64,000 nt of DNA from Candidatus Poribacteria bacterium (GCA_022827625.1 JAJEIE010000033.1:248001-312000); one strand, 5' to 3'. Positions 18,002 to 27,256 are shown, counted from the first letter of the stretch. Numbers and translations are program-made. Notes: a model not told the origin generated them from the sequence alone.

Positions 18002-21000
18002 TTAATCGGATTCGTCCGGATCATACACATTTTCATAATAGTATACAACCGTTTTCAGATCCCACCAATGTTTCTCTTTAAAACAGATGCGTATCATTTC
18101 ACTATTCGATTTCAAAAGGACTTGGATGCATATCTTTTCAGCATTGGGTTCCAAGTAGATTTGAGGGTTATCTGAATTCTTCAGCGCGTTATAGAAAGCC
18201 TCTCGGGTTTTTCGGTCTTTCTTCACAAACTCTTTATACTTTGCCGCGCACTCTGGACACAGTGCCAGATATTGTGCTTCATGCTCTTTGAAAAAGTGAC
18301 CTTTTCCAAATGCCTCGACTGCTTCAAAGTAATCCTCATCGCTATTCCGCTTTTTGAACGGCATACCCTTTGAACATATCTGACACAGCATTCTGTTTTC
18401 GTCCGTTGTCGTATACTGTTCCCTAAGATAAGTCCTTGGGTCAATAGTGTTGCGGGTTGACCGAATTCTCCACGCCCGAGTTTCATATTCTTTTTCCTCA
18501 GTCTCATCAAGTTCTATAATAAGTAATTCACTACGCCGATTTCGGGTGCGAAGATTTTTTAGTAACTCGTCCGGTGTTTTTCCTTGCTCTTTAAAAAAAT
18601 CTGAGGCCAACTTGGCTTCATCCGCCGAACTGAATCCGATTTCCGCAGCATATTGATTTCGTCTCCTTTTTTCGTATTCCTCATGAATGTTTTCTAACCT
18701 TTGTTGTTTTGTAGTCTTGCCAAATTCAATCGCTTCAAGCCATGCTTGCTCGGCATCGTAGGGAAAATCTCCAGGGAGGCACTCTCTTAAAGCGTCGCAG
18801 GGACGTACAAAAGAAATGGTGTCTCCATTCTTTTGTGGAACCCATTTTGAATTCCTTAATTCGTGTACAAGAGTAGAATGTCCCTCATTGAGAGGATTAG
18901 ATTGATTCCAACAGAACCGTGCTTTTAGGCAAGATTCCGGAAGAAAACACATCGTTTTCCAAAACAATTTTGACTTAACAATCGAAGGATTAGTAAGAAG
19001 AAGCTGGAATTCAGGGATCCTATAATCTTCATCTATCCCTGTATCACTTCTCCAATGGCCTGATCCTTGCCCAAGATGACCGCTCCATTGGGGATGATTT
19101 TCTGGAATTATCTGCCCTTTAGCCTCTAGTTGTGTTCTTGCTCCTAACGCCTCCGCGAACTTGCCAATCTTTTTTGGATCTATGTCAGATTGTTCGTAAT
19201 CTAATGAAAAATAAGGATCAACATTTTCTTCATCTATAAATTCCCAGTATTCCTCATCCTCATAATAGACATTCAGACCTGTCTCAAGATAAGGTGAATC
19301 CAGGAAAATGAGAGATGTAGACCAGTTGCCGCCAGAAGTATTGAAGATATTGTATTCATTAAACAAAATTCCATTATTGGGATTGTTCTCCACAAAGGAA
19401 ATGAATCTCTTCATATCTTTCTCGTGAAGTTTAGAGGGTATTATAGTGTCTGGGTCCTCGTATCGCTGTCTCAAAATTGCTTTAATTCGCGCTTCTTCAT
19501 TCACTTCGGAAACGCCAATATCTTCAAGAAAGTTCCGAGCTTTTTTCTGCTGATTTTTGTTTTTTCCGGATGAATAGACACTTTTAACAACATAATGAAA
19601 ATTTATATCTTGTGTGTCTCCTTCTTGAAATTCATACTCCACGTCATCAATAGGAAAATAGCACTCACTACCGATTCTGTATTCACCATCACTACAACGA
19701 ACAATACGAAGGTCTGAACAGAGATAATCATCATCACTAAGGAAGGCGTATAGCTGTTGGTGCCATTCGTCAGATTTGCTTTTCAACCATTCTGTTGCCT
19801 TTTCATGGGTATCCAGCTTCTCTATCAAATTCTCAGTTGTCCAACGAGAAATATCCAGCATGGATAAGAAATTGTCTTCCGGTTGGTTAATTTGCCGCGG
19901 GTTAGCAATCCATAAACGCTGAGAATTATCTTTCCAGAGAAGTGTTGCCAGATCTTTGTCGTCAATCAGATCAGATAATGTCCTTGGACCTCTATAGCAC
20001 TCTGAGGCTGGAGCATGCCCTCCCTGTTTCATGGGCACCAATTTTTTCTGATTAAATTCTGTGGTTAGCTGCTCTTGGATCGGAAGGTAAAAAGGAGACA
20101 GATTATTCGTATTATTAGGTAGTGTCGCGAGGAATTCTACATCCAACAACCCTCGATCTCGAATAACATGCATTGACTCAGCAACTAAATCTGCAATGTG
20201 GTCGCGTAGTTCGTCATTGGCTGGAGTATCTCGAACACTGTCCCGAGCGACAGTTGATGCAAATGGGGCATGCAAGTGAAATCTTAGTTTAGAGGTTTCC
20301 TTTACTGCAGGAAAATAGATAGAGACCTGTCCAGGATTCAGCGGGATGATCTTCCATCCCCCACCTTCAGATTTATCCATACCAAAAGCAATCGCGATTT
20401 GACAACACTTAGGGCTATCGTCCTCGTCCTGAACATCAACATCCTTCGTAAATCGAAGATACTGGTTAGACTCAGGAGTTTGACCTCCAGGAGGCCTAAC
20501 ATAAATTTCAATTCGGTTTTCATCATTCACAAAACCTCTTCGTTCTAAAAAACCTACTGTTGAATCAGGTAGACGATATTCTATCTTGCGAATGTTATTC
20601 AGGAATAGTAACGTATTTTCGTTTAGTTCCCGGAGATTCTTTTCTATTTCAGCCATCGCTTTTTCAGCAGATTTTTTGGGATTGTCAAAAGGAAAAACAA
20701 AACGAGTTTTCCCTTCACCAAGTGCACCTGGAAACAACTTTTCCGTATCAGGTACAACTATATCCCGAATACGAAAATGAAACTCGCTCGATTCAATCTC
20801 TGGTGTGGCAGTGTAAGCAAATACCGCCTTGAAACCGATACCAAACTTACCAATGGCAGTAGGATCATCTTTTTTTGTGCTAAAACCTATACTTGTTATC
20901 GCTTCTACGTCTTTTAGAGAAAAAAGTCGATCTCCATTATGTTCAAATACCGCGCTATCTTTGTTTAGTAGGAACCGAACCTCTGATGCTCCTGCATCCT

Positions 21001-21631
21001 CAGCGTTTTGGAGGAGTTCATAGATAAAATGCGCATCGTCCGGATACAAGTCAGTGAGCAAATGCTTAATGCCCTCTTCAAAATTGTTTTCTTTGTTTGC
21101 TTCTACCCATTTTTTGCGCTTTTCGCGTAATTCGTGAAGATTTTGGTTCTGTGCCAGGTTTTCATTTAATTCTTCTCTAAAACCGAATAACCCACCTCGG
21201 TATACAAGCACAACTTCCTTACCAACCCTCATAAATAAATGATTATGATCAAAAGCTTGCAGCTCACCGCGAATTACATGACCTCTACGCGTAACAATGG
21301 CTATATTATTCGCAACAACTGATTCCAGTTTATCGCCATCAACACAAAAATAATTTTGTGCAGTGCTTTTTCGGTTGAGCCTGAGATCCTTTACCGGACC
21401 AAACATTTTGATGTGCGGTTTCACATCTGGCATCTTTTCAAGGGGAAAAGCAAAAAGAATATCCTCTTTATGCAGAAGATGACGTTTACCTTCTTTGTCA
21501 ACACCGTGTACTCTATTATGGATATGAGTCTTGATATCCATTAAATCAACTTTGCGTTCGTGTAAGTAAAATCGGATAGGTGTATCAAAATTCTGTGTCA
21601 GTAGTAAATCAGCGTCCCAATCATGATTCAT
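18002..21631 (-). CDS. Sacsin/Hsp90-type ATPase with N-terminal Hfq/Sm-like domain
   Basis: 1209 residues. I start it at 21631 (MNHDWDADLL) because AAAGGAA precedes it and homology with the 25205-25750 protein begins there; an upstream in-frame start would overlap the helicase gene. About 1-150 is shared with that protein, including ILFAFPLEKMPDVKPHIK and the Hfq-like IVTRRGHVIRGELQAFD...LVYRGGLFGF (about 111-151). At 200-280 is a GHKL/sacsin ATPase: YELLQNAEDAGA (N box, N209, D212) and AIGKFGIGFKAVFAY (G box). Near the C-terminus, LCQICSKG and LALCPECAAKYKEF form a two-CxxC zinc-binding site like a degenerate HNH. It lies 49 bp after the helicase gene, so they are probably one operon. Such ATPases paired with helicases are typical of defence loci; an antiviral role is inferred. 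Confidence 0.8.
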   Translation of the reverse strand: MNHDWDADLLLTQNFDTPIRFYLHERKVDLMDIKTHIHNRVHGVDKEGKRHLLHKEDILFAFPLEKMPDVKPHIKMFGPVKDLRLNRKSTAQNYFCVDGDKLESVVANNIAIVTRRGHVIRGELQAFDHNHLFMRVGKEVVLVYRGGLFGFREELNENLAQNQNLHELREKRKKWVEANKENNFEEGIKHLLTDLYPDDAHFIYELLQNAEDAGASEVRFLLNKDSAVFEHNGDRLFSLKDVEAITSIGFSTKKDDPTAIGKFGIGFKAVFAYTATPEIESSEFHFRIRDIVVPDTEKLFPGALGEGKTRFVFPFDNPKKSAEKAMAEIEKNLRELNENTLLFLNNIRKIEYRLPDSTVGFLERRGFVNDENRIEIYVRPPGGQTPESNQYLRFTKDVDVQDEDDSPKCCQIAIAFGMDKSEGGGWKIIPLNPGQVSIYFPAVKETSKLRFHLHAPFASTVARDSVRDTPANDELRDHIADLVAESMHVIRDRGLLDVEFLATLPNNTNNLSPFYLPIQEQLTTEFNQKKLVPMKQGGHAPASECYRGPRTLSDLIDDKDLATLLWKDNSQRLWIANPRQINQPEDNFLSMLDISRWTTENLIEKLDTHEKATEWLKSKSDEWHQQLYAFLSDDDYLCSDLRIVRCSDGEYRIGSECYFPIDDVEYEFQEGDTQDINFHYVVKSVYSSGKNKNQQKKARNFLEDIGVSEVNEEARIKAILRQRYEDPDTIIPSKLHEKDMKRFISFVENNPNNGILFNEYNIFNTSGGNWSTSLIFLDSPYLETGLNVYYEDEEYWEFIDEENVDPYFSLDYEQSDIDPKKIGKFAEALGARTQLEAKGQIIPENHPQWSGHLGQGSGHWRSDTGIDEDYRIPEFQLLLTNPSIVKSKLFWKTMCFLPESCLKARFCWNQSNPLNEGHSTLVHELRNSKWVPQKNGDTISFVRPCDALRECLPGDFPYDAEQAWLEAIEFGKTTKQQRLENIHEEYEKRRRNQYAAEIGFSSADEAKLASDFFKEQGKTPDELLKNLRTRNRRSELLIIELDETEEKEYETRAWRIRSTRNTIDPRTYLREQYTTTDENRMLCQICSKGMPFKKRNSDEDYFEAVEAFGKGHFFKEHEAQYLALCPECAAKYKEFVKKDRKTREAFYNALKNSDNPQIYLEPNAEKICIQVLLKSNSEMIRICFKEKHWWDLKTVVYYYENVYDPDESD

Positions 21632-21680
21632 TATGAAATTCCTTTGGATTAAATTTCCAAATCCATTTATACAACTATAA

Positions 21681-24600
21681 TTAGAGGAAAGGATCAGCAA
21701 ATACTTCCAAAATCCCATAAGCCACAAGTTCTGTTGTAACATCGGCTTTTGCTGCTGCTTCATCAAATTCCTCGGCACGCCGTCGATAATCTACCTCGGC
21801 GTTGGCAAGCTCGCTACGTCGCATGCGTTGAATGTTTGCATTCGTCGCCTGCGCGATTCTATCCTCAAGGAGTTTAACGCGTTTCTGATGACTGGTTGAC
21901 AGACTTTCTTTACGGTAACTTGCTAACGCCCGCGTATGCTCCTGATGCTTAGAGCGTGCTTCAGCCCATAGCTGCTGTTGCACATTTTCTAACGCTTCCT
22001 GTTCAGTAAGGACTGGATTTTCCTGTATCTCATTATCCACTGCCCTTTCAAGTAAGTAGTTAAGGTGTGGTGTCAACTCACCTGATATAGCAATCGGCTT
22101 AAGTACCAAATGTTCTCGAATTCCGAGGAATCGCCATTGATAGATAGCAAATTCATATCTCCCAGCGGGAACCTTATTTGTTCTGACCTTGAGCATAGCA
22201 ACAACTTCTTGATCGGTTTTTAATGCTTCAGCAGCCTGTTTCACCAACGGATGTGTCGGCATGATAAATACAGCATCAGAATGGTGAGCAGCACAATCGG
22301 CTTCAAAGGTTATAGATAGATGCTGATCGGATCCCTTTAACCATCTCTCCCACTCCCGATAAACGCGAGTATTCTCCCTCGAAAATTGCTGAAAGTCACC
22401 TAATAAGGCATTCCGGGCAGATTCGGAAAGCCGAAGGGTCTTGAGAGGTTTCTCACCAAGGATGAATTCTTGCTCGCTTCCAATCTGCTTTGCCAGATAG
22501 CGCGTAACCAGCCGCTGTATAGATTCAGGCGATAGCCAGAAACTGGAGGCATCCGCCACCTCTTTCTCCATTCTATCTTCAGGAAAACGGAGTCCAAACA
22601 GATCTAATTGTTGTTCTTCAAGGGCTTCCTGCATCTTTATCTTTGCAATTTTGCCAACAGCCAGTGCTTCCAATTTGGTTCTACGCGCTTCTGGTGGTAA
22701 TTCGTAATTCTGGACGATGTCACGTAACTCGGTCGTAATTTCACTAAGGATTTCCTCGTTACCACCCAACGCACTCTCAAATATACCGATGCGACGTAAG
22801 CATCGTTCATAGATATCGGCATCAACGGTTCCCGGGGTAATCAGATTGATGATGGTTACACTTTCGCTCTTTTGACCTCTCCGGTCAATCCGACCGATAC
22901 GTTGCTCAATTTTCATCGGATTCCACGGTAGGTCGTAGTTGACGATACAGTCACAGAATTGGTAGTCTAACCCTTCACACCCAACTTCTGAAAAAAGCAT
23001 CAAGTCAACGCTATCGCTGTCCGATCGTGGTTTTTCAAACCGATTGCGGAGTTCTAAACGTTCTCCATCCGGCACCCCACCGTGAATGAGTCCGACGCGA
23101 AAACCGTCGGCTATAAGGTGTTTGTGCAGATAGGCGAGTGTATGGCGGAAGCTGCTAAAAATCATCATCTTGTTATTGGAAAGACATTGCCTATCCTGAA
23201 CAATTTTTCGGAGTGCTGCTAACTTTAAATCCTCTGCATCAAGATTTTTTGCCTTTTCAAGCAGCACCTGGATCTGTTCACGAATTTGTGTAACGATTTC
23301 TGAAGAAGGCATGGCATCAACGGCGTCAGCTTCTGCCCATTCAAGTTCGTCAAGGTGGCGATGCAAAATATCTTCAAGGAGTGGTTCGAGTCCATGTAGA
23401 CAACTTGCCAATTGTCGGCGGAGTGTGGTCATCATGAAGCCAACTCCCTGACTACCGTGTAAGCTGCGGAATATTTCCGACTGGGTTTCAAGCAATGCCT
23501 CATGGAGTTCGGATTCCTCCGTCGCCAATTCTACTTCCACAGTGTGTGAACGACGGATTGTAAATTCACCAATATCACGACGACGGGTTCTATTGATAAT
23601 TCCTGAAAAAGTGTGGAGTGCTTCCATATCCATGATGAGTTGAACCCGATCTTCTGGAGTGATGTTTTTTCTACCCAAATGCTTTCTAATCCGTATGAAT
23701 TCGGGATTATCCTTTAGGATTGATTGCCCCCAGGAAGTTGACGCAGCTTGGTCAAGTGTTTCCGTTGCGATTTGTATCCATCCCCTCTCTTGCGCACGCG
23801 CAGCATCAACGGCTTGATTAATGAAAGGATTCGGCTTCGCTATATGATTAAAACTCTCCTCATCCAAAATCAGATCAGGACGCAAAACATTCAGGAGAAC
23901 AAACAGGTCATGACTACCGAGTTGGATAGGCGTAGCTGTGAGAAAAACAGCTGCATCCGCATTTTCACAGAAAAACCGAACTGCTTCGTGATTGGCTGTC
24001 CCCTGATTTCGGATATGATGTGCTTCGTCAACAATGACCAGATCAAAGCGCGGCGGTGGATCCAGATCCAGAAGCCCTTTACCATTTTTTTTCTTGCGTT
24101 TCTTTCCGGGACCAAAAAGAAGATCGTTATTCAACAACGAATAGGGGAGAATCACTTTTTTGTATTGTTCCGGCCATTCACCGTCCAGATGCGTCTCTCT
24201 AATGCAGTGTTGCAATTTCTTTCCGTCGAGATGCTCAAAATTTTCGTCGAACCGTTTCATCTCCCGCTGCCATTTTTGCTCGGCTACTAAGGGGCGCGGA
24301 CATATAATGAGGACAGATTCAACATCAGTTCGCGCTTGTAATTCCCTCAAAATCAATCCAGCCTCAATTGTCTTTCCTACACCAACACTATCAGCGATAA
24401 GCAACCTCGGCAGGTCTGCTTTGATGAATTTCAGGACGGGTCGATATTGGTACGGAATAAAGTCAACCCGCGCTGCGTTGAGGGAGTATAACGCAGATAT
24501 TGCGGGATAACGAATTTGAAGGGCTGTGAGGTAAGCGTGAAATTCATCACACGAAAGACTTTGAAACTGATCGGTTTGAACCTCAATTTGCAGCTGAGAA

Positions 24601-24761
24601 GGATAAAAGGTCTGAATACTTCCATTAACAAAAACGTTGATGCGGCTTTCAGGGGACCCAGGTAAGACTGCGACAACAGCTCCGCGAGTCGTCGGGTCCG
24701 CTTTTAGCAGGACAATTTGACCTGGAACAAATTCTTGCAAAGGATTCGGTGTGTTATTCAT
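21681..24761 (-). CDS. SNF2/RapA-type DEAH helicase
   Basis: 1026 residues. The N-terminal 60 residues (FVPGQIVLLKADPTTRGAVV...) look like a small beta-barrel. Helicase motifs follow: Q-motif-like FIPYQYRPVL (101-110), Walker A ADSVGVGKTIEAGL (K130), DEAHHIRN (245-252) and TATPIQ (275-280). The second lobe has MMIFSSFRHTLAYL, LFSEVGCEGLDYQ and WNPMKIEQRIGRIDRRGQ with the arginine fingers. The C-terminal about 350 residues are helical. It resembles stand-alone SNF2 helicases such as DrmD of DISARM, but no other DISARM gene is present. Start: ATG with AAAGG upstream. Presumed role: ATP-driven translocation or remodelling on DNA, together with the downstream ATPase. Confidence 0.85.
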   Translation of the reverse strand: MNNTPNPLQEFVPGQIVLLKADPTTRGAVVAVLPGSPESRINVFVNGSIQTFYPSQLQIEVQTDQFQSLSCDEFHAYLTALQIRYPAISALYSLNAARVDFIPYQYRPVLKFIKADLPRLLIADSVGVGKTIEAGLILRELQARTDVESVLIICPRPLVAEQKWQREMKRFDENFEHLDGKKLQHCIRETHLDGEWPEQYKKVILPYSLLNNDLLFGPGKKRKKKNGKGLLDLDPPPRFDLVIVDEAHHIRNQGTANHEAVRFFCENADAAVFLTATPIQLGSHDLFVLLNVLRPDLILDEESFNHIAKPNPFINQAVDAARAQERGWIQIATETLDQAASTSWGQSILKDNPEFIRIRKHLGRKNITPEDRVQLIMDMEALHTFSGIINRTRRRDIGEFTIRRSHTVEVELATEESELHEALLETQSEIFRSLHGSQGVGFMMTTLRRQLASCLHGLEPLLEDILHRHLDELEWAEADAVDAMPSSEIVTQIREQIQVLLEKAKNLDAEDLKLAALRKIVQDRQCLSNNKMMIFSSFRHTLAYLHKHLIADGFRVGLIHGGVPDGERLELRNRFEKPRSDSDSVDLMLFSEVGCEGLDYQFCDCIVNYDLPWNPMKIEQRIGRIDRRGQKSESVTIINLITPGTVDADIYERCLRRIGIFESALGGNEEILSEITTELRDIVQNYELPPEARRTKLEALAVGKIAKIKMQEALEEQQLDLFGLRFPEDRMEKEVADASSFWLSPESIQRLVTRYLAKQIGSEQEFILGEKPLKTLRLSESARNALLGDFQQFSRENTRVYREWERWLKGSDQHLSITFEADCAAHHSDAVFIMPTHPLVKQAAEALKTDQEVVAMLKVRTNKVPAGRYEFAIYQWRFLGIREHLVLKPIAISGELTPHLNYLLERAVDNEIQENPVLTEQEALENVQQQLWAEARSKHQEHTRALASYRKESLSTSHQKRVKLLEDRIAQATNANIQRMRRSELANAEVDYRRRAEEFDEAAAKADVTTELVAYGILEVFADPFL

Positions 24762-24942
24762 ACTTTACCTTTGTCCTTTCCTTGTAATTTGAAAGTTTTA
24801 CTCACCTAATAATAGGTTAGGGCTATTTATGGCGAAACCCATAATTAAGTGCACACTGAAAAGTTAGCGAGGTTAGGAAACCTCGCCAGCGTCGGTAGGG
24901 CTTTCTCGTTTACTATTTTCAAAATGTATACTTATTTATCGG

Positions 24943-25062
24943 ATCCACCATAGTTTTAAGGTTTTTTTGCGCGTTTGAGTGGGCGAGTCGCGAACGGGAG
25001 CTCGCTCCTACAGCGAAGAGTCGGGATTGGGAAATCCCTCCTACAGAAGAACTATGGTGGAT
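24943..25062. repeat. 13-bp perfect inverted repeat flanking REP-like hairpins
   Basis: The arms ATCCACCATAGTT and AACTATGGTGGAT enclose 94 bp with two hairpins of the CCTAC-tailed kind. In RNA the whole would fold into a branched hairpin upstream of the helicase start. Confidence 0.6.
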
Positions 25063-25105
25063 GCCGTAATTACTTACACATCCTCCGAATTCCGAAACGT
25101 CTATG

Positions 25106-25131
25106 GCACAGGCTAACAGCCTATGCTACAA
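25106..25131 (-). repeat. REP-like hairpin, AGGCT-stem type
   Basis: Third copy of AGGCTAACAGCCTATGCTAC in the window, same orientation as the copies at 6888 and 11530. Confidence 0.65.
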
Positions 25132-25204
25132 GTCTGGTAAATATAACATTATTTTTAGAATTCACCATAAATGCCCCTAATAATAGGTAGTGGGGTCTTG
25201 ACAC

Positions 25205-25750
25205 TTATAAAGTCTCGTCAGATTGCGTTTCAATCGTGAAATCAAGCAAGCCGTGTCGGTACACAATCACCAGCTGCCCCCCGATTCGCATGTAAAGAAC
25301 ATATTTGTCGAAATGGTGAACCGAACCTATCAAGACGTGTCCTGACCGGGTAACAATGTTCACATTGGATTTGTTCGCCTTCGCTTGCTTAAGAAGTTCG
25401 TCATCCACGTGATACCGATCTGCTCTGGTTTGAATCGGTTGAAGATTCTCTGCTCTCAACGACTTTCTTATTTTTACATAGGGTTTCAGGTCCGGCATCT
25501 TCTCTTTAGGAAAAGCAAACAAAACGTCCAATTTCGCCATCTTCACCCGTTCACGGTTGGTATCAATCGCCCATATTATATACGCGTTCGTTCTGATTTT
25601 GGACATATCGCATATACCTGTATAAGTGACGAAGCGGACGGGTTGTGCAAAATGTTGGCTTAATATCTCGTTAGCGTTCCAATTATCGCTATTTTCCTTT
25701 GATTGTTGAGATTCCGGTTGCTGTTCGTCCAAATCTAATACTGTTGCCAT
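25205..25750 (-). CDS. Small protein with Hfq/Sm-like domain, related to the ATPase N-terminus
   Basis: 181 residues. About 1-25 are polar and Gln-rich. From 22 on it matches the N-terminus of the sacsin-type ATPase: WNANEILSQHF, DVLFAFPKEKMPDLKPYVK (75-93), then IVTRSGHVLIGSVHHFDKYV and VIVYRHGLLDF (about 132-171). The last part follows the Sm1/Sm2 pattern of Hfq (G-x(n)-FDxFV...VYKHAI). It is expected to bind RNA or to form rings with its relatives; this is inferred. Start: ATG after AGGAAATATGAGGT. It begins 21 bp after the SLBB export gene on the same strand, so it is probably cotranscribed with it, and sits 443 bp before the helicase gene. Confidence 0.7.
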   Translation of the reverse strand: MATVLDLDEQQPESQQSKENSDNWNANEILSQHFAQPVRFVTYTGICDMSKIRTNAYIIWAIDTNRERVKMAKLDVLFAFPKEKMPDLKPYVKIRKSLRAENLQPIQTRADRYHVDDELLKQAKANKSNVNIVTRSGHVLIGSVHHFDKYVLYMRIGGQLVIVYRHGLLDFTIETQSDETL

Positions 25751-25771
25751 ACCTCATATTTCCTTTTTAAT

Positions 25772-26944
25772 TCACCCCGACAACTGGATTAGAATGCCGA
25801 CGCCGGCGATGATGATATAGGCGAATGTGGTGACGAGGCCCCAATTCACCTCAAACTTCTTTTTTATTTCTAAAATATCTCCCGGATAGAGTAAGACCTG
25901 CTGCGGGGTTGTGCCTTCGGTGGTATTGGGTGCTAATGAGACCTCTACAGTTGTGCCGTCACGGCGGTGGATAACAACCGCTTCTCGGTTGGCTGAAACG
26001 TCGAACCCGCCGCTAAGGGCAACGGCTTGGGAAATGCTCAGGGGTCCGCGAACACGCTGTGCTGCTGGGTTGCGGACATAACCCGTCACATAGATAGGTT
26101 CAACTTTGAAGACGTTGGGAACATACAGCACATCGCCGTCTGATAGAAGAGGGGATGGCGAATTGTTCTCGGACGATTTCCAAAACTGCTCCGAACGGTT
26201 AAATTCGGTGAGTGTGCCGTCTTTTGCGACTTTTACGAGTGCTGTGAGATCTGCCTCTTGGGTGGGGCCGCCGGCGCGTGCGAGTGCCTGCGCAATGCCA
26301 ATCTCTCCACGGATAAAGAGTTTTCCGGGGGTCTGGACCTGCCCCTGCACTTCAATCACACTCAAAGGCATGACGAACACGAGATCGTTCACACCGACGC
26401 GGATATCTGTGTAAGCACGGTTTGTTGAGAGGTCGTAGGTTTCGACCCTTTGTGCGGTGTCGGTACGGATGAGCTGCACGCCTTGACGGTCGGCATTTTC
26501 CGCCATACCCCCGGCGAGTGCGATGGCACGGTATAAACCGATGTCCGTTTCAGGGGAGATGGGGTAACGTCCCGGTGTCTTTACTGCACCACCCACAAAA
26601 ACGCCGTGTTCCTGTAAGACGGGAGACACCATAACGATAGGATTGCGGACATGATTATCCCTGACGAGAAACTCGCGAATCAGATGGTTGACCGCCATCA
26701 CCGTCTGTCCAGCAACATCAAAGTCGCTACCGAAATAGTTAATCTTTCCGTCTTCACGGACCTGTACGGAATGTGTATACTCCGGTTGCCCGACCACCGC
26801 AATGAGGAGGGTATCCCCTTTTTTAATGCGGTAGACATCGCTGAAAAGTGTGGGACTCGCAATGAAAAACAGTAAAATCGTAAACGCTTGCAAGCAACGG
26901 ACGGGAAAACGGGAAACTCGCAAGCTTCGGAAAAAATAGATCAT
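25772..26944 (-). CDS. Polysaccharide export/biosynthesis protein with SLBB domains
   Basis: 390 residues. A signal or membrane segment (about 16-36, LQAFTILLFFIASPTLF) is followed by a Poly_export domain (YRIKKGDTLLIAVVGQPEYTHSVQVREDGKINY). Three SLBB-type repeats follow: VFVGGAVKTPGRYPIS, VEVQGQVQTPGKLFIRGEIGIAQALARAGG (read around 190-220), and IYVTGYVRNPAAQRVRGPLSISQAVALSGG. The C-terminus is a membrane helix (WGLVTTFAYIIIAGVGILIQLSG). Wza-like proteins form the outer-membrane channel for capsule or exopolysaccharide export. No glycan synthesis genes are adjacent. The start codon overlaps the end of a short upstream frame (ATGA), and no strong Shine-Dalgarno is seen. Confidence 0.85.
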   Translation of the reverse strand: MIYFFRSLRVSRFPVRCLQAFTILLFFIASPTLFSDVYRIKKGDTLLIAVVGQPEYTHSVQVREDGKINYFGSDFDVAGQTVMAVNHLIREFLVRDNHVRNPIVMVSPVLQEHGVFVGGAVKTPGRYPISPETDIGLYRAIALAGGMAENADRQGVQLIRTDTAQRVETYDLSTNRAYTDIRVGVNDLVFVMPLSVIEVQGQVQTPGKLFIRGEIGIAQALARAGGPTQEADLTALVKVAKDGTLTEFNRSEQFWKSSENNSPSPLLSDGDVLYVPNVFKVEPIYVTGYVRNPAAQRVRGPLSISQAVALSGGFDVSANREAVVIHRRDGTTVEVSLAPNTTEGTTPQQVLLYPGDILEIKKKFEVNWGLVTTFAYIIIAGVGILIQLSG

Positions 26945-27028
26945 AGCGTCTTACCGAGAAGAAACTCCGCCTCATATATGTTTGATGTCATCAGTCGTAT
27001 TGCGCTGGTTCCTTCTCGCCTAAACCTT

Positions 27029-27238
27029 TCAACCTTTCTTAGCTCGAATGAAAGAGAGTTGTAAATCTTGTGTAGATGACAGTTTACGAGGACCGCCCTT
27101 TTTGGCAGGTTTTTTCCGCCAATGCTCTCTGACGTAACTACCGTTGTTCCTTTGGTGCGCTCGGACATAAATTTTGTCCGTGATGCGCATGTGAGATTCT
27201 ACCTCTTTAAAGAGGTAAAGTTGCTTCACTTTCTTCAT
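27029..27238 (-). CDS. Small basic hypothetical protein
   Basis: 69 residues, rich in Lys and Arg, with KIYVRAHQRNNGSYVREHWR in the middle. The VxAHxR...YVREHWRK pattern looks like small conserved basic proteins I have seen but cannot name. It begins 18 bp after the zinc-ribbon gene on the same strand. The Shine-Dalgarno (AGGCAAG) is weak. It could bind nucleic acid; no function is assigned. Confidence 0.45.
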   Translation of the reverse strand: MKKVKQLYLFKEVESHMRITDKIYVRAHQRNNGSYVREHWRKKPAKKGGPRKLSSTQDLQLSFIRAKKG

Positions 27239-27256
27239 GGCAACTTGCCTGCAAGT

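Larger units (their letters stand above)
24762..25204. other. 443-bp repeat-rich leader of the helicase operon
   Basis: No gene is seen. The stretch is built of nested inverted repeats and REP-like hairpins. CCTAATAATAGG occurs near both ends (about 24807 and 25169), next to ATTTATGG on the left and CCATAAAT on the right. An exact 13-bp inverted repeat ATCCACCATAGTT / AACTATGGTGGAT lies at 24943-24955 and 25050-25062. Hairpins occur at 24867-24886 (GCGAGGTT stem), 24997-25012 (GGAGCTCGCTCCTAC), 25023-25046 (GGGATT stem) and 25106-25131 (AGGCT stem). It separates the Hfq-like gene from the helicase gene and probably holds the operon's promoter. Confidence 0.6.

Noticed and set aside
21632-21778. 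49-codon upstream extension of the sacsin-type ATPase
   Set aside because: It overlaps the helicase gene's 3' end; the ATG at 21631 has AAAGGAA and fits the homology boundary.
18002-24761. DISARM or BREX assignment of the helicase/ATPase pair
   Set aside because: No DrmA, DrmB, methylase, PglZ or BrxC-like gene is next to it; only the SNF2 part is shared.
26941-27168. 75-codon frame whose stop overlaps the start of the SLBB gene (ATGA)
   Set aside because: It overlaps the better-placed 69-residue basic protein in another frame and lacks a Shine-Dalgarno or recognisable features.
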